This document shows positions 17,101-29,100 of a stretch of 64,000 nt of DNA, piece by piece. This DNA comes from Terripilifer ovatus (lineage in GTDB: Bacteria > Pseudomonadota > Alphaproteobacteria > Rhizobiales > Beijerinckiaceae), in the NCBI GenBank assembly GCA_029222685.1, contig JARHVB010000086.1, positions 248,001 through 312,000 of the forward strand, read 5' to 3'. The first letter of the stretch is position 1, and each line of letters opens with the position of its first letter. The notes beneath the pieces are model-generated. The model was not told the origin of the DNA, made no database searches, and saw only the letters and a program-made list of their open reading frames with translations. The position numbers were made by a program, and so were the translations under genes.

Positions 17101-20100
17101 ACCGTAGATGAACTGCCGACCGAGAGACGCAGCCGCGAATCCTTGAAGATGATGCGTCCCTGCGCGTCATAGGTATAGTAGCGTTCCTCATAGCGATCGG
17201 TGCCGTCGCCATTGGGCTTCTGCAAGTTGATCCTCTCGTAAGAAAGTCGTCCTGCAGTATCGTAGCTCTTGGTCGTATCAAGCGTACCATCGCCGACGCT
17301 TCTGATGACCCGGTCGCCGTTATGAAACGCGTAGCGATACTCGAACCAGGCGTTGAACGGCTGGCCATTGGACCGGAAGGCGTTGAACTGATAGGAATCG
17401 ATCAGACCTGTCTGGGCATTATAGGCGTTCTGGGTGTGTGTGTTGCCATTCGCTGCGACCGCATCATACTTCGTCCAGTCAACCTTGCCGTCGGCGCGGT
17501 AGACCGTCGTCGTCGTTCCCAGGCGGGATGGGGTGCGAAAAACAAAGTTGTTGGGCGTCCCCATGACATACGTCCACTGCTGATCGGTCAGGACATCGCC
17601 GCGCAGGTTCGCCGTCCGCTGTGACAGCGGTTGCCAGGGACCGTTTTCGTCGGGCTCATTCGCTGGCTCGCCTGGACCGCTGATGTCGAATCTGACGATA
17701 TTGACGCTGCGGAGCCGCTGGTCAATCGTCACCAAATGACCAAGGTCGTTATAGCTGTAGCGCTCGTCGCGCATCGTATCCCAGTGGCGGATAAACCGGG
17801 GTGACCCGCGCGGGCCGATCGACGCCGAGTTGGGAAATTCGTACTGGGTTGCCTGAGAGCGGCGCCCCACGACGTCGTAGCCAAGCGCGACGCTGGCCGG
17901 CGTCCGCACCTTCGGAGTTATACGGCCATTGGCGAGCATGCCGTTGGAAACCGTCATCCGACCCGCGGCGTCGTACGTAAACCAGCTGTCGCTCGCAAGC
18001 GGTCCTTCAACTGCGGTCTGTGTATAGTTCGACTGGATGCGGCGCACGTTGCTCCACTCGTCATAGGCATAATGCACATCACAGATAGGTCCGGCAGGCG
18101 ACTTGTTCTGGTCCTCGATCCGCGACAGCCGCCCCTGATTGTCGTAGCTGACGATGATCGTCTGCAGCGAGGTCGGATAGATACGGCTCTCCGCGGTCAT
18201 CTGGCTACGCGGATCGTATCGATAGGTCGTGATCTCCTTTTTGTTCGGCTGGGTGACATCGACGAGATTGGTGACCTGCGCGACGAGGCCGTTCTTATGC
18301 CGGTCGTAGCTGATGTTGGTGTTGCCATAGGCGTGCAGCTTGACCTCGCCGAAATCGTTGTAGACGTAATGGCCGTACTCACTGAGGGCGGTCGCGTTGG
18401 GCTGATAATAACTATCGATGCGTCCGACCGCATAATCGCCGGTGGCGGCGATCCATTGCTTGCGCACGCCCGCGCCATCGATCTCCAGCGCCTTGTTACC
18501 GAACGGATCGAAGCCATAGTGGGTGACGACGCCCATAGTGTCGCGCTGCTGGGTGCCGAGATTGCGGGCATCGAACCAGGTGTAGCTCCAAGGCGCGTTG
18601 GCGGCTTCGGTGAAGATCTTGCTGGCACAGCGGCGATTGGCCTGGTCGTGGAGATAGGCGTTCAGATAGGTGCGCGCGATCGTGCCCGTGCCGGCAAAGC
18701 TGTTGTATTCGCCGGCGCCCGCCGGACTCTGCGTGCGCAGGATGCCATGAAAACGAATGTTGCCGTTGGAATCACGACGGTCGAACAGGACGGTGCCGCG
18801 CGGATTGCGCGTGCCAAGCCGTTCGCCATGGATATTGGCGGCATATTCGAGCTTGCGATTGGTGGCGTCGATTTCCGCAATCAGAGTGCCGACGGCGTCA
18901 TACTGCTTCTTCCTGATCCGCGTGCTGAGCAATGCATCTGTCTGCGGTTCCCGCGCCTCGTCAGCTTCGATGACAACATTGCCAAGCAGATTGCGGCCGC
19001 TGCGCCGTGAGATCTGGGTGTTGCGCGAGAGCCCGGCGTCGTTCACATAACCGAACGTCCCGAGGCTTTCGAGAATGACCTGGTTGTTGTCATCGAACAG
19101 ATAGCTGCGGAAGATCCGGTTGGGCGCGTAGGACGGCTGGCCGTTGACAAATTCGTAGCCGCCTTCCTGCGTTCCCCTCACATTGCCCCAGCGGTCGAAC
19201 GTACGCACGGCATAGGGTGTCACCGGGCGGGTTATGGTGCCTGTTTCCGGCGTGATATCGGCATCGAACAGGGGACGCCGGATCATGGTGGCCCGGCCGA
19301 GAATATCGTACTGCAACTCGGTGATGCGATAGATGCCGCCGGAATTGCCACGCTTCTCCTGGCGGGTCACCTGGCCCAGCAGGTTGTAGAAGAAGAGCGT
19401 CAACCCGTCGGCGCCGACCTGTTCGAAGATATGGCCGGCGTTGTCATAGTGATGCCATGCGATCCGCGCGGTGGTGAGACTTTCCGGGGCCTGGTCCGCA
19501 GGGCCCCATTTGCGCCGTTCCTCGGCGACTTCTCCAAACGCATTGTAGAGCGCCGACTTGCCGCTCTGGAGGCGATCGGTTCCGTCCAGATAGACATCGA
19601 GCGTATCGGTGAGCTGGCCGAGCGCATCGTAGACGTAGCGCCGTTCCAGCCCTTCCGTATTGATGCCGAGCGGCCCCAGGTCAGCGTGGATCGCCTGCGT
19701 CTCGCGGATCACCCGGCCCGCGGGATCGCAGGCGCGCATCTTGACGTTGCCCAGCGCATCGGTGGTGCTGACGAGATTTCCCGCAGCGTCGTAGGCTTGG
19801 CGGATTTCGCGCGCATCCTCGCCATGCGTTGTGGCGCGCACCTGACGCACCGGCCGGCCGAAGGCGTCGAGCGACATCGTCGTCACAAGCGCATCCGTGA
19901 TCTGGTTGCGGAACGGATCGACTCCGTCCTCGCCGTTGGCGGCGACCGGCGCCAGCAATCGCGCCGGCGCGACGATCTCGAGCACCCGGCCGAGTGCATC
20001 GTAGCGGGTGGACGTCAGGTTACCGGCGGCGTCGGTAACGGTGAGCGCCCGGCCCACGGCATCGTAGGTCGCCAAACGGACGGTGGTTGCGACGTCCGCA

Positions 20101-23100
20101 TCCGGATCGAGCCATTCGCCGCCGTTCGCCCACGTCCATGTGGCGACGCCATGTTCGACGCCCGCGGCATCGGTATAGCGCAGGCCGTAGCGATCAACCC
20201 GAACCTGACGGTCGAGCAGGTCGAAGATGAATTCCGTGATCCGGTCGGAACCGTCGCCGAGGCTTGTAAGCTCTTCCTGCCGGACGAGATTGCCGGCGAT
20301 GTCATAGCCGCTGCCTGTGACGCTGCCTGCGGCATCGACCATCTGCGTGCGGCGTCCCATCGCATCATAGGTGTACGTCGTATCCTGCCACTCGACGATG
20401 ACGTTGGCGCGGACCCGCTGGCGGACGACGCTGCCGAAGGCGTCATAGTCGAAGCGCGTGGCGGCGGCGTCCTGCGTCGAGGGTACCGATGCCGGATTGG
20501 GACGGAAATCGTTGGCCTGACTGGCGTCGCCGGGCATATGGGTCGAATAGTATGTCGCGGCGGGCTGCGTCACCACGGCCTTGCGACCGAGCTTGTCATA
20601 ATCGAGCCGAATCGTGCGCGCGTAGACATCCTCGAGGAGGTTGCCGTTCTCGTCGTGTCCCCAGTTGAGCTGTGGCGCAATCTCGCCGGTCGTCCAGTAG
20701 AGCCCGTTCGCCGGCGTTCCGTGAATTGTCACACTGTAGCGCGTCACCGTCGCCTTATCGCCGAAGGCATTGCAGGTGTGGCCGGTAACATTGTTGAGCG
20801 CATTGACCTCATAGACGATCTGGCCCTGGCAGTCGTAGGTCCGATAGCTCAGTTGGAATTGGTCCGGCCCCGTGCGCGTGCCGATGCGGACGGCATTGCC
20901 GACGACGTCGTAAACGATCGATGCCTCGGGTCGGAAGCGGTTTGGAGCCGCCTGACGCAGGACCGTGCCGCTCGGCGGATCATAATAACCGTTGAAGAGC
21001 GTGCCGGTCGGCCGGCCAAGCGTATCGAACTGGTAATCGGTGGCCGATGAATCGCCGGGGAAATTCGCCGCCTCAGTCCGGCGGACAAGATTGCCAAAGG
21101 CGTCATAAGCGAATTGCGTCTCGAGCCTGCGTTGCGGCGCTGGCGTATCCAGCGCCTCGCCGCTGAGATTGAAGGGCAAGAGAGGTCCCGTTTCGGAGAT
21201 CTTGCGGCCTGCCCGATCGTAGACATACCTCCAGTCGCAGCCGTTGCGGTCGATCCAGCGGGTCGACGCGCCGAAGACATCGTATTCGTGGTGCTCGGCA
21301 TTGCCGACAACATCGGTGGAGGCAACGAGCCGGCCGCCGGCATCATAGGCATGCCGTTCACCGCGCGTTTTGCCGTCGCCCACGGCGCGCGTTCCGCGTT
21401 GCGCGACAAGTTCGCTTTCCCGGGCCGGCGCATTGGCGGGGAGGCGGAAATCGAACAGCCGCTGTTCGAGCAATTGATCGAGCGCGTCGAAACAGCTCTC
21501 AAGGAAGGAAGAGTCCGGCCGGATCTCGAAGCGTTGCCGCCCGGCGGCATCGCGCACGTAGCTGGTCGTCCGGTCGCCTGCAGGCGACGGCGCAAGCGCC
21601 GCTTCGATGCCGGCAGCACCAAGTTGCGCCGGCGCCACAGGCGTTGCGAAGACCACCTGCTGGACCGCCTGCCCGAGCGCATCCTGCACCTGCCGCGTCA
21701 CCACATAGGTGCTTGCCGGAACGCCCTGCAATTCACGCAAGGCGAAGACCTGGCGCCCGCCTGCGTCATAAGCCACCGCCGAGTGGCGGTCGTTCGCCAG
21801 GTCGGCGACGATGGCAGCCGCAACTGTCGCCTCATCATAGGCGGCAAGAGGGCCCACAAGCGTCGCATAGGCGCGGCTTTCGACGAACTGGCCCAGCGCA
21901 TCATAGCGCATTTCGCTTGCCCGGTGCTGGTCGCCGGCCGTCGCATTGGGCGTCATGACCTGCAGGTCGAAGCGCTGCTGCCCGATGGCATCATAGACGA
22001 ACCATCGCGCCTGGTTGTCCGCATCGGCGCGGTTCACGGCGGTATCTATGGCTGCCTCGGACAAGGCCGCCAGCACCGGCCGCGCCGCATAGCGAACCGT
22101 GGACACCTTGTCGCCGAGCGCATCGTATGTGTTCTCGGTGACGCCGCCGAGCGCATCGACGGTGAACCGCAGCCGGTTCAGCCCGTCATAGGCGAAGCGC
22201 GAACGTTGCAACCCGGCGAGCGACGCGGGCGCGTTGTCTTCGTATCCGAGCGAGGCCAGCTCGCCCGTCATGTCGGCCTCAGTCAGACCGTCAGGACGCG
22301 TGGGCACGAGGCTCGCGATCCATGCGTCGGTCAGATAACGGTCGTACCGCCGCGTCTCGACGAGATTGCCGAACAGATCATACCGGCTCTCCCCGAGCGT
22401 CCAGGAACCGATCGCATCGGCCTGAAGCACGAAGCGCTGCCGCCCGGCCTGGTCCTGGACAAGGCACGTTTTGCGATCAGCCGCATCGGCATTGGCGGCA
22501 AGCGCTGCCGCGACAGCGGCGCGGCGCATGTCGGGGAGCGGCCCGATAAGTTTCGCATAACGGGTGGTGGCGACGACCCGGCCAAGCGCATCATAGGCCT
22601 GCGCATTCGCCTGCCATGCGCCGGGCTGAAGCTGCCGCAACCCGTAGACCGCCTGTCCGGCGGGGTCATAGACAGTCGCGGTGATGCGATCCCTGGCTGA
22701 ATCCGCGATTGCCTCGACCGCTGCCGCGATGGTGCCCGCATCGAAGGCGTTGGGTTTGACTGTCGCCGCATGGTCGGTCCTGCCGGTCATCTGGCCCAGC
22801 GCATCGAAGCGCTGCGCGCTGACGCGATACGTGCTCTCCCCTGCATCGGTCGAAACCGCCTGCACGCGGTAGAGCTGCTGGCCGAGCACATCATAGGCGA
22901 AGCGCAGCACGCGATCGCGCTCCGGATCGCTGCTTACAGCGGCGGCAATCGCCGCCTCGTCGATGGAGGCAAGGATCACGGCGCCTGCATAAGCCGTGGC
23001 CGACATCGTCTGGCCGAGCGCGTTCAACGCGGCACTGGTCACGCTGTATGCGTCCGCGCCGGGCGTGGCCGTGATGCGCGACAGGCGATGGCGGACGCGG

Positions 23101-26100
23101 CCAAGCGCGTCGTAGAGCTGATGGTCGAGGCGGTTGCCGGGCTGTCCGCGCAGGCCCGCCACCGCCGTGTCGATCGCAGCCTCGGAATAGGTGGTGAGCG
23201 CCGGACGCACGGCGAACCGCTCGCTGCGCGTCACACTGCCCTGTGCGTCGAGCACGCGCTCGCTGACCGAGCCCAATGCATCGACGGTGAAGCGCTGGCG
23301 CCCCTGCGCGTCATAGGCGAAGCGGGTAACACGGTTGCGCGTGTCGCCCGCCAGCGGCGCCGCTGCGCCTGCAATCGCCGTCTCGTCGAATTGCGTGAGT
23401 ACCGGCCGCGCGGCATAGCTTGTTGTCGCCAGCAGCTTGCCGGTCGCGTCGTAGACATTCTCGGCCAGGGAGCCTAGCGCATCGACCGTGAAGCGCTGCC
23501 GCTGCACGGGATCGTAAGCGAAGCGCCGGATCTGATTGGCGGCGTCGCCGCGCAAAGGCTGGACCGCCGCGGCGACGGCGTCCACCGTATAGTCCGGGAT
23601 CGCAGCCGGACGTTCGGCGAAATGTGTTTCGGCGACAAGATTGCCCAAGGCGTCGCGCAGGGTTTCACTCACCGCACCGAGCGGATCGATCGTGAAGCGC
23701 AGGCGATCGCCGAAGTCGTAGACCTGCTTTGTGATCTGGTCGCACCCGCTTGCCGGCATTGCGGCGAGTGCTGCGGCGATGGCGCTCTCGCTAAAATCCG
23801 TGAGTGCTGGACGCGTAGCCCAGCGCATGCTGGTGACGATGTTGCTGCGGACATCGAAGCGGTCCTCGATCACCGCGCCGAGCGGATCGACCATGAAGCG
23901 CCGCCGCCCGGCCGCATCATAGGCGGTGTGCGTGACCCGGTTGTCGGGGTTGCCACGATCCACTGCGGCATCGATCGCTGCCTCGGTGTGATCGGCCAGA
24001 ACCGGACGGGCCGCGAACGCGACCGTGGCGATGGTATTGCCAGCCCCGTCGCGGATGACTTCGCCAACAGAGCCCGAAGCGTCGACGCTGAAGTGCAGCC
24101 GATTGTCCGCGTCATAGACGAAGGAGCTGCGCTGCACGCCCGCCAGCGTCGCCGGATCGCCGTCATGGTAGCCGAGCGTCGTGGAGAGTTCCTGCCGAAG
24201 CGCGGCGACGTCGATGCCGGAGCCTGCCGGCGGAGCAAGCGCGGCAACACGAGCATCGGGCAGGAATTTGTCATAGGCGCGCGCCTCGACCATGTTGCCA
24301 TTGCTGTCAAACCGGCTCTCAGTGATGGTCCAACCGTTCGCATCCGCCGACTTGAGGCTGAAGCAGATGTGGCCGTCACGGTCGTAGACCGTGTGGCTTT
24401 GCCGGTCGTTCGGCAACGCCGCCGGCAGCGGCGCCGCAGTTACGACATCGCCGAAGGCCGCGACTTGCGCGCTCCCCAGCCGGGTAAGGAAGGCGCGGTT
24501 GTAGACGAGCCTGCCGCAGCGATCATACCGGCTCTCGCTGACCTCACCCAGTGCACTGATCTCATGCGTACGCCGGCCTTCCGCATCCTGGACGTACCAG
24601 GTGCTCGCGCTGTTGGCGCCGATGCGCCGGGAGAGACGGCCGCAGACGTCGTACCGATAGAGGGTCGTGAGGTCGCGGGTTCCCGCGGCGCCGGCGCCGA
24701 AGACAGCGGACGGCGCCGCGATTTCACCTGTGCGGCGGCCGAGATTGTCGAACGTGTAGAGCGTGACCTGCTGGTCTGGCTGCGGAACGGAGCCGCGCGC
24801 CAGCCTCACGACATTGTCGCGTGCGTCATAGCCATAGGTCGTGCACAGTTGCAGCCCGCCTTCCGCCGCATCGACCACGGCCCGGATCTCCCGTCCCTTG
24901 CGGTCGTAAGCATGGGTCGTGAGTTGCGCCGCCGTTGTCCCGGCGCCCCGGGTTTCCGCAACCTTCCGGCCGAGTGCGTCAAACACGAAACGCGTCGTCA
25001 GATTCAGCCCTGCCGGATCGATCCGCTGCTCGATCAGACGATTGCGCTGGTCATAGCCGAAGCGCGTCACCGTACCGCGCGCATCGGTCGTTTCAAGCTT
25101 GCGGCCGCTGTTGTCGTAGCTGATCCGCTCGACTGGTTGGCCGAGCGCATCGATCGTGCTGACCGGCTGGCCGTCACGGTTGAAGGCGTAGCGAGTGACG
25201 TTGCCGCGCGCATCGGTGATGCTCGCAGTCTCGCCGTGGGGCGTCTTCCGCGTCACCAGCAACAGCCCCTCAGGCGTCGTCGCCGTCGTGCTGCGGGCGG
25301 CCTCGTCATAGGCGAACCGGGTCTGCTGCCCCAGCGCATCCGACAGCAGCACACGGCGGCCGAGCGCGTCGAGGTCGGTCCGGGTTACGGAACCGAGCCG
25401 GTCGGTCTCGACCACGCTTCGTCCGTTGTCCGGATAAGTCCTGAGGCTCGCGAGGCCGGCGGCGTCGACGGTGCCGATCACGCGGCCAAAGGCATCGTAA
25501 CCGGTGGACGTGCAGGCGTTGATGCCACCGGTATCGCCCGTCTCGGCAATCACCCGTCCGGCCAGGTCGCGGTCGAACTGGCGCGTAGTGCTCTGCCCGT
25601 CGGCGATCGAGTGCACTTGCGCCGCCGGCTCGCCAAAGACGTTATAGAGGGTCTCGGTGATGCCGTTCTCGCCATCGGTCGCTTTCGTCACGCGACCACA
25701 GCCGTCATATTCGTAGCGGCTCACCTGGTCGCGCGAAGCGTCAACGAGCGGGGCGAGAATGTTAAACAGCGCCTGTCCGGCCGTCCCGCCGCCGCCATCG
25801 GCAAGCAGCGTGGTCATCCCGGCATTGTCGATGCGCGCCGCATAGCGCCGCGCGATTTCCGGCTCCCCGAACGCATTGACATTCGTCTCGCTCACTTCGC
25901 CGGCAAGGCTGCCGTCGGTGGCTGACCCGATGACGCCGATGGTATGGGTGCGCCGGTTCTCGCGGTCATAATAGAACAGCGTCAGGCTGCCGCCGGCATC
26001 GACGCGGCGGATCACGCGGCCGAGGGTGTCGCATGTGTAGCGGACGCCATAGCCGTCGATCATCGCCTCGACTTGCGCCGGCGTGGGACTTGTCCCGAGC

Positions 26101-29100
26101 GCTGCCGTGCCCTCGCCGCCAAGCGTCGCGATCACCTCGCCGAAGGCATTGTAGAAGGTGGAGCCTGAGCGCTCGTCGACGGTATCGGCGGCGGCGGCGA
26201 CCAGGATCAGCCGGCCGGCCGCGTCATAAGTGTAACGGGTGACGGTCGATCCGTCCGGACCGATGTTTTCGCGAACGCGGCCGAAGTCATCGAAGGACAC
26301 GAGCGAGAGCTGGAGCGCCGCCCCTGCCCTGCCGCGCAGCGCCGTGAGATCATCACCGGCGGCGACCGCGACCGGCGTCAGGTAGCGCAGCGTCCGGCGC
26401 GTGTTGAGGGATTCATCGTAGACGGTCTCGGTGAGGAACTGCTGCTCATCGACGGCGCCGATCACCCGGCCTTGTCCGTCATAGAAGGCATAAGAACGCA
26501 GCGCATCGGGATCACCGGCGGGACGCCAGGCCGACATCTGGTCGCTGCCGAGTGGCTGCAGCGCTGCACTGACAACCGGGCTTATCCTCACCGAGACCGT
26601 GCGATCGGTCGAGCGGCCCGTCGCATCGGTGACACGCAGCGCGATGGAATAGCAGCCGGCGTGTGCACAGCTCCCCGTGATGGTGAGCGCGGCCCCGTCG
26701 AAGAGCATGCCGGTCGGCAGGCCGCCGAGCACGGCGTAGGTCAGCGACGCACCGGCTGCCGGCGCCACGGCGTAGCTGACTGCAGCGCCCGCGACAGCAT
26801 CGAGCGGTGGCAGCGCCGGCCAGGCGGGTCCACCCGGCAGACCCGACATGGGCGCGGCGGCGCTGACGACAAGGCGCACGGTTATATCCGAAACCCCACC
26901 GCGCCCGTCGTCGGCGCGCAAGGTGATCGTATCGATGACGTCGGCGACTGGCGGCGTGCCTGACAAGGTCGTTGTCGCCGCATCGAAACTCAGCCAGGCG
27001 GGCACGCTGCCGATCACGGCGACAGTCGTGGCATCGCCATCCGCATCATATGACGGCAGGCGATAGCGCAACCGCTGTCCGCCGGTGACGAACTGGTCGG
27101 TGACGCCGATCCAGGCGGGCGCGGAGACGTCTGCCATAGCCACGCTGCGCCGGCTGTAGCGCACGGTCTCGACGAGACGGCCGGCGGCGTTGAACGTCCG
27201 CTCGGTCAGGTAACCAAGCGGATCGATGACGCCGACCTGATTGCCGTCCCTGTCGTAGAGGAAACGGGTCGCTCGATCGGCGGTCTGCGTCATGACCAGA
27301 CGCGAGAGGCCGTCGTAGCGATAGTGCGTGACCGTGCCGAGCGCGTCGGTCGTCTCCGTGCGGCGACCTGCTTCGTCATATGCATGGACCGTGACACGGT
27401 CATGCGCGGCATCCACGATCACATCGCTTCCCGGTCCGCCGGTCGAAAGCGTATTTTTGACAACCTTGCCGGTCGCCTCGTCGTACCAGCCAGTCGTCCC
27501 GGCGCGATTTGCGTAGAGGGTCTGGCGGAGGATCTGGCCGGCCGCATCGCGCTCGAACCGGGTCACCGCGCCCGTCGCATCGACCTGCCATTCGAGGCGC
27601 CCCGCGGCATCATGAAAGCGGTATCTGCGCCCTCCCTCCGGGTCCTCGATCATCCTCAGACGGTCGGCATCGTCGTAGGCGTAGCGTGTCCGGCGGACGA
27701 CAGCGCCATCGGACTGGTCGAGTGTCAGCAACCGGCCACGGCCATCGAACGTACGCGTCACCATAAGCCCGCTCGCCATCGTCGTCACGATGCGGCTGTT
27801 GGCATCGTCGAACTGGGTCGTCTGATGCCCATCGGCGGCGGTACTGCGCGTCACGCGCGCCATACCGTCATAAGTCGCATCCGCGAGAACGGCACGCTGA
27901 TCGCGGGCGGCGCCGCGCACCGCGATCCGCTGACGCTGCAGGCTGGCGGCGTCGCACGATAATTCCTCGATCCAGGCCTGCGCGTCCAAAACACCGGCGC
28001 CGTCCACGCCAACCGTCGCAAAGCGTGTCTTCCGGCTGACGTTTCCGCGCAGGTCGTGGTCGTAGGCAGTAATTTCGATCTGCGCCTTGTCGGCGAGGCC
28101 TTGCACCCAGGCGGTCAGCTGCGCCTCGCTCAAAGATTGAGCCGGATCGAGCCCATCGACATCGTAGCGCGTGCCAGCATAGGTCAGTGTCTGCGCCAGC
28201 AAGCCGTCGTCGCTGCCATAGCGGCTTTCGCGCACACGCCCTTCGGGACTTACGACGAAGCGCAGCCGCGACGCCGCGTCATAGGCGTAGCGGGTCGTCG
28301 CCGGATCGGCCGGCAGGCCGGGTCCGTCGCCGTCCGGATCGGCAATGCGGTACCGCGTCTCCGTCAGCACCTGGTTCCGCGCATCGAAACTGCGCGCCGT
28401 CGTGTCGCCTGTGGCGGTGCGCTCGAAGGTCGGATTGCCGGCCGTATCATAGCCAAGCGTCCTGGCCTGAGCACCAGGACCGGCGACGGCGATGAGGTTG
28501 CCTTGCGCATCGTAGGCGAAGCGCGTCGAGATCGGTGGGCCATCGACCAAGGGCGCCGCGATCTCGGTGAGCTGTCCCGTCGCGGGCTCGTAGCGGCAGG
28601 TCCAGGCCTGGCCGACGCCGTCCGTAACCACGGCGCTGCCGTGCGGCGTGTCATAGGCGAGACTGAGGGCGATGCCTGGAGCGGCAGCACCGTCGTTGAC
28701 CGTCACCACCCGCCCGGCGGCATCATAAGCGAAGCCAAGCGCGGCGCCGTCGCCCTGCGTCATGCCGGTGATGCGCGTGCTTGCGCCATCATAGGCATAG
28801 TTGGTGACGAAAGCGGCGCTTCCGGTGGTCACGCCTCCGGCCGTGTCGAGGTAGCGAATAACAGAGGTCAGTCGGCCGTTGGCATCGTAAGCGTAGTCAA
28901 TGAGGCGCTGCGGATTTCCAAGCGTCGCGGTGGCGTGGCCATCGGCGTCATCGACCAGCGCTCGCGCCTCGATCCCCTGCGGACGGAACGCATCGCCGGC
29001 CGGGCCAGGAAGCAGCCGCAATTGCTGCCGGCTGGCCGTGTCGCTGATCGTGGTCAGCAGCCCGCCTTCATAGCCGAAGTCGATGCTGTTGCCGCCGGGG

